From: Pseudomonadota bacterium
GTDB lineage: Bacteria > Pseudomonadota > Alphaproteobacteria > Sphingomonadales > Sphingomonadaceae
DNA length: 64,000 nt
Direction: 5' to 3'
Assembly: GCA_039818985.1 (NCBI GenBank)
Contig: JBCBSU010000001.1
Coordinates: 212,367-276,366 of the forward strand
Shown here: in pieces, positions 55,923 to 64,000 of the stretch
Layout: each line of letters opens with the position of its first letter
Numbering within the stretch: the first letter of the stretch is position 1
Position numbers and translations under genes: made by a program
Notes under the pieces: generated by a model
What the model saw: the letters and a program-made list of their open reading frames with translations, nothing else
The model's database searches: none
Told to the model about the DNA's origin: nothing

Positions 55923-56075
55923 AAGGGGTTTATCCCCATGATTGCCAATTTACAGGTCGCCTGATGGCCGAATATCGCCTTTGCTCTTGTAACCATGCAA
56001 GCTGCTGCAATAAGGGGCACAGAGAAATCATAAGCCTGACGGGAAAACCCGATGGGAAAGCCCAATGGGAAAACA

Positions 56076-57227
56076 ATGAGCGTTAAAAGCTGTGATCTGG
56101 CAATATTGGGTGGCGGACTGGCCGGCGGCTTGCTGGCCATGGCGATAGCGCGTCTCCAGCCCGATGTTCGGCTGTTGCTGATCGAGAGCGGTGAGACATT
56201 TGGCGGCGACCATGTCTGGTCATTTTTTGCCAATGACATCCCCGATGATGCCAAATGGCTGGTCGAGCCGCTGATCTGTTTCACCTGGGATGATTACAGC
56301 GTCCGCTTCCCCAAATTGAAGCGCAGCCTGGACAGCCGGTACCATTCCATACTGTCCGACCGCTTCGATACGGTGATCCGCGAAAAAATTCCCGCCGAAC
56401 AGCGCATGACCGGGGCCAATGTTGTCGCCAGTGACGCCCATATGGTCACGCTGGAGGACGGCACCCTAATAGAGGCCGGCGGTGTCATCGATGCCCGGGG
56501 CGGTGGCAATGTCGATGCGCTCGATTGCGGCTGGCAGAAATTTACCGGCCAGTTGCTGCAATGCCGCGAGCCGCACGGGCTGGAGCATCCGATTGTCATG
56601 GATGCCACGGTTGATCAGCATGACGGTTATCGTTTTGTCTATTGCCTGCCATTCAGCCCGACCGAAGTGTTTGTCGAGGACACCTATTATAGCGACAGCA
56701 GCGATCTTGACCCCCGGATATTGCGCCAGCGCATTGCCCAATATGCCGATGAGCAGGGTTGGGAAGTCACCGACATAACGCGTGAGGAAAAGGGTGTGTT
56801 ACCGGTCGTCTACAAGGGCGATTACAAGCGCTTTCGCAAGGACAATGAAGCCGGCACCGCGCTGGCCGGATCGCGCGCCGGTCTTTTCCACTGCCTCACC
56901 AGCTATTCGCTTCCCGACGCGGTACGTTTTGCGATGCACATTTCCGCCATGAACGATCTCGGCGGGGCCAGCCTGGCACGCGAGAGCGCCGATTATGCCG
57001 CCAAACAATGGCGAAGCGGCTGGTATTATCGCCTGCTTGGCAAATTCCTGTTTATCGGTGCCGAGCCGGACCAGCGCTATGGTGTGTTCCAGCGCTTTTA
57101 TGGCCTGTCAGAAAAGCTTATCGAGCGATTTTATGCTGGTCAGTCAACGCGCTATGACAAGATACGCATCTTGACCGGCGAGCCACCGATACCGATAAGC
57201 CGGGCGATACGGGCGCTTTTGTCCTGA
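56076..57227 (+). CDS. crtY: Lycopene beta-cyclase CrtY
   Basis: CrtY closes beta rings on lycopene to give beta-carotene. The 383-residue flavoprotein has the Rossmann motif LAILGGGLAGGLLAMAI at its start, ESGETFGGDHVWSFF, and the family blocks EVFVEDTYYSD and EEKGVLPVV. I chose the ATG at 56076, after GGGAAAAC; the ATG at 56052 is in frame. It opens the crt gene group: crtI starts 19 bp after its stop. The sterol-desaturase-type gene diverges upstream. Confidence 0.93.
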   Translation: MSVKSCDLAILGGGLAGGLLAMAIARLQPDVRLLLIESGETFGGDHVWSFFANDIPDDAKWLVEPLICFTWDDYSVRFPKLKRSLDSRYHSILSDRFDTVIREKIPAEQRMTGANVVASDAHMVTLEDGTLIEAGGVIDARGGGNVDALDCGWQKFTGQLLQCREPHGLEHPIVMDATVDQHDGYRFVYCLPFSPTEVFVEDTYYSDSSDLDPRILRQRIAQYADEQGWEVTDITREEKGVLPVVYKGDYKRFRKDNEAGTALAGSRAGLFHCLTSYSLPDAVRFAMHISAMNDLGGASLARESADYAAKQWRSGWYYRLLGKFLFIGAEPDQRYGVFQRFYGLSEKLIERFYAGQSTRYDKIRILTGEPPIPISRAIRALLS

Positions 57228-57246
57228 AAGCGGCGGGGAATATTTG

Positions 57247-58725
57247 ATGGCAACAGCAGCGGTAATCGGCGCAGGCTTTGGCGGTCTGGCGCTGGCGATA
57301 CGGTTACAGTCGGCGGGTATCCAGACCACCGTCTTCGAGGGCCGCGACAAGCCCGGCGGCCGCGCTTATCACTGGAAGAAAGACGGCTTTGTTTTTGACG
57401 CCGGGCCGACGGTGATTACCGATCCGCCATGCCTCAAACAGCTTTGGGAATTGACCGGCCACGATATCTCCGAAGATGTCGATCTGGTTCCGGTGATGCC
57501 GTTTTACCGCCTCAACTGGCCCGATGGTAGCAATTTTGATTATTCCAATGATGATGAGCAGCTGCGCGCCGAAATCGCAAAGCTCAACCCCGATGATGTC
57601 GCGGGCTATGAGCGCTTCCTCAAATATAGCGAGGGCGTGCATGATGAGGGATATCTGAAGCTCGGCACCAAGGCGTTTCTCGACTTCACTTCGATGATCA
57701 AGGCGGCTCCCGGGCTGATGAAATTTCAGGCCTGGCGCTCGGTTTATTCCATCGTATCCTCCTATGTGAAGAGCGAGAAGCTGCGCGAGGCGCTGTCCTT
57801 TCACACCTTGCTGGTCGGCGGCCATCCGATGCAGACCAGTGCGATCTACACGCTGATCCACAAGCTGGAAAAGGCGGGCGGCGTCTGGTTCGCCAAGGGT
57901 GGCACCAACCAGCTCATCGCCGGGATGGTCCGCCATTTTGAGCGCATCGGTGGCACCATGCATCTGTCAACGCCGATCCAGCAGATCACCATAAATGGCG
58001 ATCGTGCGACCGGCGTGGTGACCGCGGCGTATGGCGAACAGATATTTGATGCGGTGGCGACCAATGCCGATATCATGCACAGCTATCGCGATTTGCTCAG
58101 CAACAATCCGCGTGGCAAAAAGGCAGCCAGAGCGCTCTCGCGCAAGAAATTCTCGCCGTCGCTGTTCGTGCTGCATTTTGGCCTGAAAGGCACATGGCCA
58201 GGCATCCCGCATCATATGATCCTGTTCGGCCCGCGCTATAAGGGCCTGCTTGATGATATTTATACCAACGGCGTACTGCCCGAGGATTTCTCGCTCTATC
58301 TGCACCACCCCACGGTCACCGATCCGGACATGGCACCGGAAGGGCACAGCACCTTCTACGCGCTCGCACCGGTAGCGCATCAGGGCAAATTGCCGATTGA
58401 CTGGGAGACAGAAGGGCCAAAGCTGGCCGACCGCATTCTCGATGAAATCGGCCGCCGCCTGATCCCCGATATTCATGAGCGGGTGGTCACCAAATTCCAT
58501 TATACGCCGGCTGATTTTGGCCGCGATCTCAATGCGCATCTGGGCAGTGCTTTCAGCCTGGAACCAGTGCTGACCCAAAGCGCCTTCTTCCGCACCCATA
58601 ACCGCGATGATGTGATCAACAATCTCTATTTTGTCGGCGCCGGGACGCATCCGGGCGCCGGGATACCCGGGGTTGTCGGCAGCGCCAAGGCAACGGCGGA
58701 TTTGATGATTGCGGATATGGCCTAA
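57247..58725 (+). CDS. crtI: Phytoene desaturase CrtI
   Basis: CrtI carries out the four desaturation steps from phytoene to lycopene. The 492-residue protein has the FAD motif VIGAGFGGLALAIRL near the N-terminus, GGRAYHWKKDGFVFDAGPTVI, and the C-terminal signature FFRTHNRDDVINNLYFVGAGTHPGAG-type with GVVGSAKATADLM (bacterial-type phytoene dehydrogenase). GCGGGGAA lies ahead of the ATG at 57247. It follows crtY by 19 bp; crtB lies 810 bp downstream beyond a repeat and a LOG-family gene. Confidence 0.95.
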   Translation: MATAAVIGAGFGGLALAIRLQSAGIQTTVFEGRDKPGGRAYHWKKDGFVFDAGPTVITDPPCLKQLWELTGHDISEDVDLVPVMPFYRLNWPDGSNFDYSNDDEQLRAEIAKLNPDDVAGYERFLKYSEGVHDEGYLKLGTKAFLDFTSMIKAAPGLMKFQAWRSVYSIVSSYVKSEKLREALSFHTLLVGGHPMQTSAIYTLIHKLEKAGGVWFAKGGTNQLIAGMVRHFERIGGTMHLSTPIQQITINGDRATGVVTAAYGEQIFDAVATNADIMHSYRDLLSNNPRGKKAARALSRKKFSPSLFVLHFGLKGTWPGIPHHMILFGPRYKGLLDDIYTNGVLPEDFSLYLHHPTVTDPDMAPEGHSTFYALAPVAHQGKLPIDWETEGPKLADRILDEIGRRLIPDIHERVVTKFHYTPADFGRDLNAHLGSAFSLEPVLTQSAFFRTHNRDDVINNLYFVGAGTHPGAGIPGVVGSAKATADLMIADMA

Positions 58726-58727
58726 AA

Positions 58728-58863
58728 TCCTCCCCGCTTGCGGGGAGGTGGCTCGCCGCAGCTTTAGCGAAGGCGAGACGGAGGGGGTTCTCCACTCGCG
58801 CCGTGTGAGATTGTCAGCCCCCTCCACCACCTTCGGTGGTCCCCCTCCCCGTGAACGGGGAGG
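58728..58863. repeat. Composite GC-rich inverted-repeat element
   Basis: Starting just after crtI, the region is built of nested inverted repeats: CCTCCCCG-CTTG-CGGGGAGG at 58729-58748, ACCACC-TTC-GGTGGT near 58825-58840, and CCTCCCCG-TGAA-CGGGGAGG at 58844-58863. GGAGGGGG at about 58790 also faces CCCCCTCC at about 58818. The outer hairpins are nearly the same sequence, so it looks like a mobile or amplified intergenic element of the kind seen in sphingomonads. It could stop transcription between crtI and crtB. A core of the REP-like repeat (CCCTTCGACAAGCT) lies right after it at 58878-58891. Confidence 0.8.
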
Positions 58864-58944
58864 ATTAATCTGAAACCCCCTTCGACAAGCTGCACATGAG
58901 CCGCTAGAGAGGCGCGGTTCGACTCTGATGATACAGGACTTAAA

Positions 58945-59526
58945 GTGAAATCCCTCGCCGTCTATTGTGGCTCGGCCACGCCTTCCGATCCGGTCTATAT
59001 CGAAACCGCCAAACAAGTGGGCCAGGTGCTAGCTCAGCGCGGCATCACCGTGGTTTATGGCGGCGGGCGGCTCGGCCTGATGGGAGCAGTCGCCGACAGC
59101 GCGCTGGCCGCCGGCGGCAAGGTCATCGGCGTGATCCCCGAAGCGTTGTGCGAGGCGGAAGTCGCGCATCGCGGTTGCAGCGAACTGCATGTCGTACCCG
59201 GCATGCATGAGCGCAAAAAGCTGTTCACCGACATGTCCGACGGTTTTATCAACCTGCCCGGCGGTGTTGGCACCATGGATGAGCTGTGGGAAGCGATCAG
59301 CTGGGCCCAGCTCGGCTATCATCAAAAGCCGGTCGGTCTGCTCAATGTCGCCGGCTATTATGACCATCTGATTGCCTTTAACCGCCATATGGGTGAGGTC
59401 GGCTTTGTCCGGCCGCAACATCGTGATATTCTCCAGATCGATGCGACAATTGACGGCCTGGTCGACAAGATGGCGCATTATCGCCCGATCCAGACGATCT
59501 TTTCGATGCAGGCCAAGGATTTGTAG
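58945..59526 (+). CDS. LOG-family (TIGR00730) nucleoside 5'-monophosphate phosphoribohydrolase
   Basis: The 193-residue protein belongs to the Lonely-Guy family, which releases a base from cytokinin riboside monophosphates or purine/pyrimidine nucleotides. It has GGGRLGLMGAVADSAL and the signature PGGVGTMDELWEA with the catalytic Glu. Substrate in bacteria is mostly unproven. The GTG at 58945 serves as start; the RBS is weak. Its end is 9 bp before crtB, so it is likely co-transcribed with it, though there is no known tie to carotenoids. Confidence 0.9.
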   Translation: MKSLAVYCGSATPSDPVYIETAKQVGQVLAQRGITVVYGGGRLGLMGAVADSALAAGGKVIGVIPEALCEAEVAHRGCSELHVVPGMHERKKLFTDMSDGFINLPGGVGTMDELWEAISWAQLGYHQKPVGLLNVAGYYDHLIAFNRHMGEVGFVRPQHRDILQIDATIDGLVDKMAHYRPIQTIFSMQAKDL

Positions 59527-59535
59527 GACAGCGTA

Positions 59536-60507
59536 ATGCATGCACCGCGATCCAGCCATGACCGTGCGGCGCTGGTCGCCTATGCCGCCGATGCCATTGG
59601 CCGCGGTTCGCGCTCCTTTGCCATTGCCAGCCGGCTGTTCGACCAGGCCACGCGCGAGCGGGCCTGGCTGCTCTATGCCTGGTGCCGCAAATGCGACGAT
59701 CTCGCCGATGGCCAGGATATGGGCCATGGCATGCAGACGGTCGAGGATGCGCGCGAGCGGCTCAACTATATCCGCGATCTCACCGCCATGGCGTTTCGCG
59801 GCGAGCCGACCGGCGAACCAGCGTTCGACTGCCTGTCGGTGGTCGCTGCCGAATGCCAGATACCGCAATACTATGCCGAGGATGTGATCGAGGGTTTTGC
59901 GCTCGATGTTGCCGAATGGCGACCGCGCAGCGAGGCCGATCTGCACCAATATTGCTATCATGTCGCCGGCGCGGTGGGTTGCATGATGGCGATTGTCATG
60001 GGGGTCGATCCTGAGGAGGAATCGACGCTCGACCGCGCCTGTGACCTGGGGCTTGCTTTCCAGCTTGCCAATATCGCGCGTGATATCGAAGAGGATGACA
60101 GTGTCGGACGTTGCTATCTGCCGGTTGAATGGCTGGTCGAGATGGATATTCCGCCGGGCCAGCATATGAAGCCGCCTTTCCGCTCGGCACTGGCGCGCTT
60201 GGCGCGGCGGTTGGCCGACCAGTCGGAGCGTTATGAGGCATCGGCGCGCATCGGCGCGCGCAAGCTGCCCTATCGGGCACGCTGGGCGGTGCTTGCCGCT
60301 GCCGGCATCTATGGTGATATTGCCCGCGAGGTGCGCCAGCGCGGCGAGACCGCATGGGACCATCGCACCATCACCACCACAGCCGCCAAGCTGGGTTGGA
60401 TTGTGCGCAGCATGTGGCGTGCGACCCGCCCGGCGCGGCGCAATGCTGCGGCGCTGGGTCGCGAGGGGCTATGGACCAGGCCGTGCCGACTGGCCCAATC
60501 GCACTAG
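59536..60507 (+). CDS. crtB: Phytoene synthase CrtB
   Basis: CrtB joins two geranylgeranyl diphosphate molecules into phytoene, the first step of the C40 pathway. The 323-residue protein has the two metal-binding Asp motifs: CDDLAD (near residue 53) and ARDIEEDDSVGRCYLPVEW (near residue 178), typical of bacterial squalene/phytoene synthases. It lies after the LOG gene. crtE for the precursor and crtW/crtZ-type modification genes are not in the window, apart from the candidate hydroxylase. Confidence 0.95.
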   Translation: MHAPRSSHDRAALVAYAADAIGRGSRSFAIASRLFDQATRERAWLLYAWCRKCDDLADGQDMGHGMQTVEDARERLNYIRDLTAMAFRGEPTGEPAFDCLSVVAAECQIPQYYAEDVIEGFALDVAEWRPRSEADLHQYCYHVAGAVGCMMAIVMGVDPEEESTLDRACDLGLAFQLANIARDIEEDDSVGRCYLPVEWLVEMDIPPGQHMKPPFRSALARLARRLADQSERYEASARIGARKLPYRARWAVLAAAGIYGDIAREVRQRGETAWDHRTITTTAAKLGWIVRSMWRATRPARRNAAALGREGLWTRPCRLAQSH

Positions 60508-60617
60508 CGCATAACCCTATCAGGCGATTGCGATTTCGCCGGGGTTAACCGTCTTTTCGATTGCATTTGGCAACCAGATACCTTTTGGTGCGTTGTTACG
60601 TCTTATAGGGGCTCTTT

Positions 60618-61769
60618 GTGCGGTCATTTTCCATATTCGGACAGATCAGAAAAACAGGGCATATAGCCATTGTACCGTTACTGCTGCCGATGCTGTTGCT
60701 CGCCGGTTGCGGTGGCGAGCAGGACGATGATGCGGCACAGGCTATCGAGCCGCCCGAAGTGACCACCACCACGGTGCAGCCGGCTGAAACCACCCGTACG
60801 CTCGAAGCGGCGGGGACGGTGCGCTATCTCGCCGAGACCGCGCTAGGCTTCACCACTCCGGGGAAAATTGCCAGCATCCGCTATGTCGCCGGTGAAAACG
60901 TGCGGCGCGGCGAATTGCTGGCATCGCTCGATACCACCACTGTGTCTGCTGACCTTGCCAGCGCCCGGGCCGAGCTGGAGCGCGCCGAAGCCGAATTTGG
61001 GCGTATCGAAAAACTGTTCAAACAGGGCTGGGTGACAAGAGCCCGGCTCGATCAGGCCGAAGCCGCCGCCAAGGCGGCCCGGGCGCAGGTGAGCAGCGCC
61101 GGTTTTGCACGCGAGACATCGCAGATCATCGCGCCGTCCAGCGGTGTTATCCTGGCGCGCAATGCCGAGCCGGGCCAGATCGTCCAGCCGGGGACGGCGG
61201 TGCTGATCCTCGGGGAGGCATCACGCGGCCTGGTGTTCGAGGTTCCTGTGGTCGACAGCGACATTGCCGGACTCAGCATCGGCATGCCGGCAAAAATCCG
61301 GCTGGCGGCGCTGGGTGGTGAAGAAATCGATGCCCAGATACGCGATATTGACGGTCGCGCCGATCCGCTTTCGGGCACTTTCACCGTATCTTTCGCGCTG
61401 CCCGAAAATCCCGATCTCCGCTCGGGGCAGATCGGCACCGCCTTTGTCCGTATGCCCAAAGGCGATGGCGACGACCAGGTGACCATCCCGTCCGAAGCGC
61501 TGTTCGATGTCCGCGCCGATGAAGGGTTTGTCTATGTCCTTGCCGAGGTCAAGGAAGAGGGCAAGCCGGTGCGCTACAGGGCGGTATCACGCAATGTCGT
61601 TATTGGCGCGCTGCTCGATGACCGCATGACCATCCGCGATGGACTGACACCCGGCGAGCGCATTATCGTCACCGGGCATCAGGATGTGCATGCCGATGAT
61701 ATCGTCGCCATAGCGTCGCAGCCTGCTCCGTCCAAAACCGCGCAAAAGGCATCCGGAGCGACGCCATGA
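60618..61769 (+). CDS. RND efflux periplasmic adaptor (membrane fusion protein), lipoprotein
   Basis: The 383-residue adaptor links an RND pump to the outer-membrane channel. It has a signal with lipobox LLAGC (Cys31), then the beta-barrel and lipoyl halves (GFTTPGKIASIRYVAGENVRRGELLASLD and IIAPSSGVILARNAEPGQIVQPGTAVLILGE), with an alpha-hairpin around residues 110-155 (ASARAELERAEAEFGRIEKLFKQGWVTRARLDQAE region). The GTG at 60618 is the start. The RND permease gene follows 66 bp later, confirming the role. Confidence 0.93.
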   Translation: MRSFSIFGQIRKTGHIAIVPLLLPMLLLAGCGGEQDDDAAQAIEPPEVTTTTVQPAETTRTLEAAGTVRYLAETALGFTTPGKIASIRYVAGENVRRGELLASLDTTTVSADLASARAELERAEAEFGRIEKLFKQGWVTRARLDQAEAAAKAARAQVSSAGFARETSQIIAPSSGVILARNAEPGQIVQPGTAVLILGEASRGLVFEVPVVDSDIAGLSIGMPAKIRLAALGGEEIDAQIRDIDGRADPLSGTFTVSFALPENPDLRSGQIGTAFVRMPKGDGDDQVTIPSEALFDVRADEGFVYVLAEVKEEGKPVRYRAVSRNVVIGALLDDRMTIRDGLTPGERIIVTGHQDVHADDIVAIASQPAPSKTAQKASGATP

Positions 61770-61835
61770 GGCACGGCGGTGATGGCGTAAGATGGATATG
61801 CGAGCCGTGATAATGCCCGCCGTGAGAATGGCTGC

Positions 61836-64000
61836 ATGAGTCCTGCCGCCTTTACCATCGGCCGCTGGCAATTGTCGCTGGTGCTGTTCTTGCTGCTGGC
61901 GGCGCTGGGTGTCAGCTCGCTGCTCAGCATATCGCGCTCGGTTGACCCGCACTTCCCAATTCCCGTGGTCATTGTCGTCGCGGCCCAGCCGGGTGCCGAT
62001 GCTGCCGATCTGGAAGAGACTATTGCCAAGCCGATTGAGGAGGTGCTGCAGGGGCTGGACGATATCGATGAGATCGCCTCGACCAGCTATGACGGTCAGG
62101 CGGTGGTGCGCGCGGAATTCGACTGGGGCGGCGATGCCGACCAGTATTTCGACGATGTCGTGCGCGAGGTGAGCGCGATCCGCGATCAGCTGCCCGAGGG
62201 GCTGGTCAGCCTCGAATATAACAAGGTTCGCACCACCGAATCCGCAGTGCTGCAACTGGCGCTGGTCAGCGAAACCGCAAGCTGGCGGCGGATGGAGAAA
62301 TATGCCGAGGATATCCGCGATGCGCTGGTGCGCTATCCCGGTGTGCGCGCGGTCAATCTCGACGGACTTGCTGCGCCCGAGGTTGAGGTGGCGATCCGCC
62401 CTGGCAGGCTGGCCGAGCTGAGCATCACCCCGACCGCTGTTGCCGACGCGCTGCGCGCCGGCGGTGCCGAACTCCCGCCCGGAGCGGTGCAGAGCGGCGA
62501 GCGCCGCTTCAATGTCGAGGCGGGGGGTGCGTTTCGCGATCTCGACACTATCCGCGAGCTGCCGGTGCGCGCCGGCAATGGCACGGTGGTGACCATTGAC
62601 GACATTGCCGATGTCAGCTGGGGCAATAGCGAACAGCTTTATCGCGCCCGCTATAACGGCCAGCGCAGCGTCTTCATCACCGCGACCCAGAAGGACGGCG
62701 TTGATGTCATCCGGTTGCGCGAACAGATTATCGCCGAGCTCGATCAGCAGAAGCAACTGCTTCCCGGCGACATACGGATCGACCAGATTTTCGACCAGAG
62801 CCGTGATATTGAAAAACGCCTCAGCGAACTGACGCGAGACTTTACCATCGCGGTGACGCTGGTGATCTTCACGCTTCTGCCCCTGGGCTGGCGCGCCTCG
62901 GTGATCGTGATGATCTCCATCCCGCTGTCTTTGGCCTCGGGGCTGCTGGCGATCGACTTTTCCGGCTTCAATCTCAGTCAGCTTACCATTGCCGGGTTCA
63001 TCGTCGCGCTCGGTCTGCTGGTCGATGATTCCATCGTGGTGACCGAAAATATCGCCCGGCACCTGCGCATGGGCAAGCGACGAAGTATCGCCGCAGTCGA
63101 TGCCACCCGCGAGATTACTCCTGCCGTGCTCGGTTCGACCGGGGTGCTGATCTTCGCTTTTGCCCCGCTGCTGTTCCTGCCCGAGGGCGCGGGCGAATTT
63201 ACCCGTTCGTTCATCTTCGCCATCATCTACACCGTGGCGGCCTCGCTGGTGGTGTCGCTGACCATCATCCCGTTCCTCGCCAGCCGATTGCTGTCGCGCC
63301 ATGAAGATCCGGATGGCAATGCGGTGCTGCAATGGCTCAATCGCCAGATCGAGCATTTCTACAACCCGTTGCTGCACCGCGCGCTCGACAATCCGCGCCG
63401 TACCTTCTGGGGGGCGATGCTGGTCTGTGTATCGGCTTTCGGGTTGATCCCGGTTATCGGTTTCAGTCTGTTCCCCTATGCCGATACCAGCTATTTCCTG
63501 GTCACTATCGAAGCCGAACAGGGCAGCAGTCTGGACCGCACCGACCGCATCATGAAACAGGTCGATGCGATATTGGCGAAAGAGGAATCGGTGACCGCGC
63601 GGGCGGAAAATGTCGGTGCCGACAATCCGCAGGTATTCTACAATGTCTTCTCCAACCGCCAGCGCACCAATTATGGCGAGACACTGGTGGTACTCGACGA
63701 ATGGGACCCCAATAGCAGCCCCGATGTGATCGCGCGTATCCGTGAGCAATTTGATGCCATTCCCGGTGCGCGCATCAATGTCGATCTGTTCCAGAACGGC
63801 GCGCCGATCGCCGCGCCAATCGAAATCCGCATCATCGGTGACGAGCTGGAAACGCTGCGGCGCTACGCCGGCGAGATTGAGCAGATTTTGCGCGAGACGC
63901 CGGGCGCGCGCGATGTCATCAACCCGGTCAGCACCAACCGCATCGATCTCAATCTCGGTCTCGATGAGCGCAAGGCCGCATTGCTCAACATTCCTGTTGG
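61836..64000 (+). CDS. RND efflux permease (5' part, cut by window end)
   Basis: The first 721 codons of a hydrophobe/amphiphile efflux pump of the AcrB type. After the cytoplasmic start and first membrane helix (WQLSLVLFLLLAALGV), the periplasmic porter domain contains DPHFPIPVVIVVAAQPGADAADLEETI-type sequence, then a helix cluster with LVDDSIVVTENIARHL (motif with the paired Asp of the proton relay: GLLVDDSIV) and a second porter domain. The start ATG lies 66 bp after the adaptor gene. Substrate unknown; the C-terminal part is outside the window. Confidence 0.93.
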   Translation, partial: MSPAAFTIGRWQLSLVLFLLLAALGVSSLLSISRSVDPHFPIPVVIVVAAQPGADAADLEETIAKPIEEVLQGLDDIDEIASTSYDGQAVVRAEFDWGGDADQYFDDVVREVSAIRDQLPEGLVSLEYNKVRTTESAVLQLALVSETASWRRMEKYAEDIRDALVRYPGVRAVNLDGLAAPEVEVAIRPGRLAELSITPTAVADALRAGGAELPPGAVQSGERRFNVEAGGAFRDLDTIRELPVRAGNGTVVTIDDIADVSWGNSEQLYRARYNGQRSVFITATQKDGVDVIRLREQIIAELDQQKQLLPGDIRIDQIFDQSRDIEKRLSELTRDFTIAVTLVIFTLLPLGWRASVIVMISIPLSLASGLLAIDFSGFNLSQLTIAGFIVALGLLVDDSIVVTENIARHLRMGKRRSIAAVDATREITPAVLGSTGVLIFAFAPLLFLPEGAGEFTRSFIFAIIYTVAASLVVSLTIIPFLASRLLSRHEDPDGNAVLQWLNRQIEHFYNPLLHRALDNPRRTFWGAMLVCVSAFGLIPVIGFSLFPYADTSYFLVTIEAEQGSSLDRTDRIMKQVDAILAKEESVTARAENVGADNPQVFYNVFSNRQRTNYGETLVVLDEWDPNSSPDVIARIREQFDAIPGARINVDLFQNGAPIAAPIEIRIIGDELETLRRYAGEIEQILRETPGARDVINPVSTNRIDLNLGLDERKAALLNIPV

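Noticed and set aside
61587-63749. A 720-codon open frame on the minus strand across the adaptor and permease genes
   Set aside because: The plus-strand RND adaptor and permease motifs are clear; the antisense frame has composition typical of shadows.

Overview
The window looks like chromosomal DNA of a carotenoid-producing alphaproteobacterium, most likely a member of the Sphingomonadales. This rests on overall gene content read by eye, not on a search: a crtY-crtI-crtB carotenoid cluster, a large TonB-dependent receptor paired with a surface lipoprotein, a type II secretion operon ending in gspN, paired MipA/OmpV porin-like proteins, a ligase-associated DEXH helicase and PdeM, and short GC-rich palindromic intergenic repeats. 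Base composition is mostly GC-rich, with two clearly AT-richer patches near 38.6-39.3 kb and 44.0-46.8 kb.

Layout. 1-5 kb: 5' end of a class A penicillin-binding protein, msrB, a GH36 alpha-galactosidase, an SDR and a small secreted TPR protein. 5.5-9.9 kb: a proline-linker lipoprotein and a 912-residue TonB-dependent receptor, closed by a terminator. 10.1-19.3 kb: a tight type II secretion operon gspCDEFGH-LMN in which gspI, gspJ and gspK are absent between gspH and gspL. 19.4-25.3 kb: thiolase-like enzyme, a Tat-exported PhoD phosphatase, a DUF1330/quinone-reductase pair and a TauD dioxygenase. 25.3-35.9 kb: a ligase-associated helicase and PdeM nuclease, separated by an aspartyl protease and an opposite-strand block (GST, trhO, DUF6768, ECF sigma factor), then moeA, an S41 protease and a cold-shock protein. 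36-44 kb: an accessory stretch of small genes, including a truncated GFA remnant, an acyltransferase, a lone trypco2-type protein, a periplasmic RidA-like protein lacking the catalytic Arg, a DUF2853-TM-OmpA fusion and a lectin-like protein behind a perfect 18-bp palindrome. 44.2-46.8 kb: an AT-rich 840-codon PLP decarboxylase, probably acquired. 47-49.1 kb: thiC under a TPP riboswitch. 49.1-55.1 kb: membrane protein, VOC protein, TPR remnant, CPBP protease, two MipA/OmpV paralogs, DUF2141 protein. 55.1-60.5 kb: sterol-desaturase-type hydroxylase divergent from crtY, crtI, a LOG-family gene and crtB. 60.6-64 kb: RND efflux adaptor and the first part of its permease.

The coherent functional units are secretion (T2SS operon), carotenoid synthesis (crt cluster plus a candidate ring hydroxylase), efflux (RND pair), outer-membrane uptake (receptor plus lipoprotein), and stress signalling (ECF sigma plus its overlapping membrane partner). 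No rRNA, tRNA, CRISPR array, transposase or integrase was recognised. Function calls come from recognisable motifs and family memory; no database search was run.
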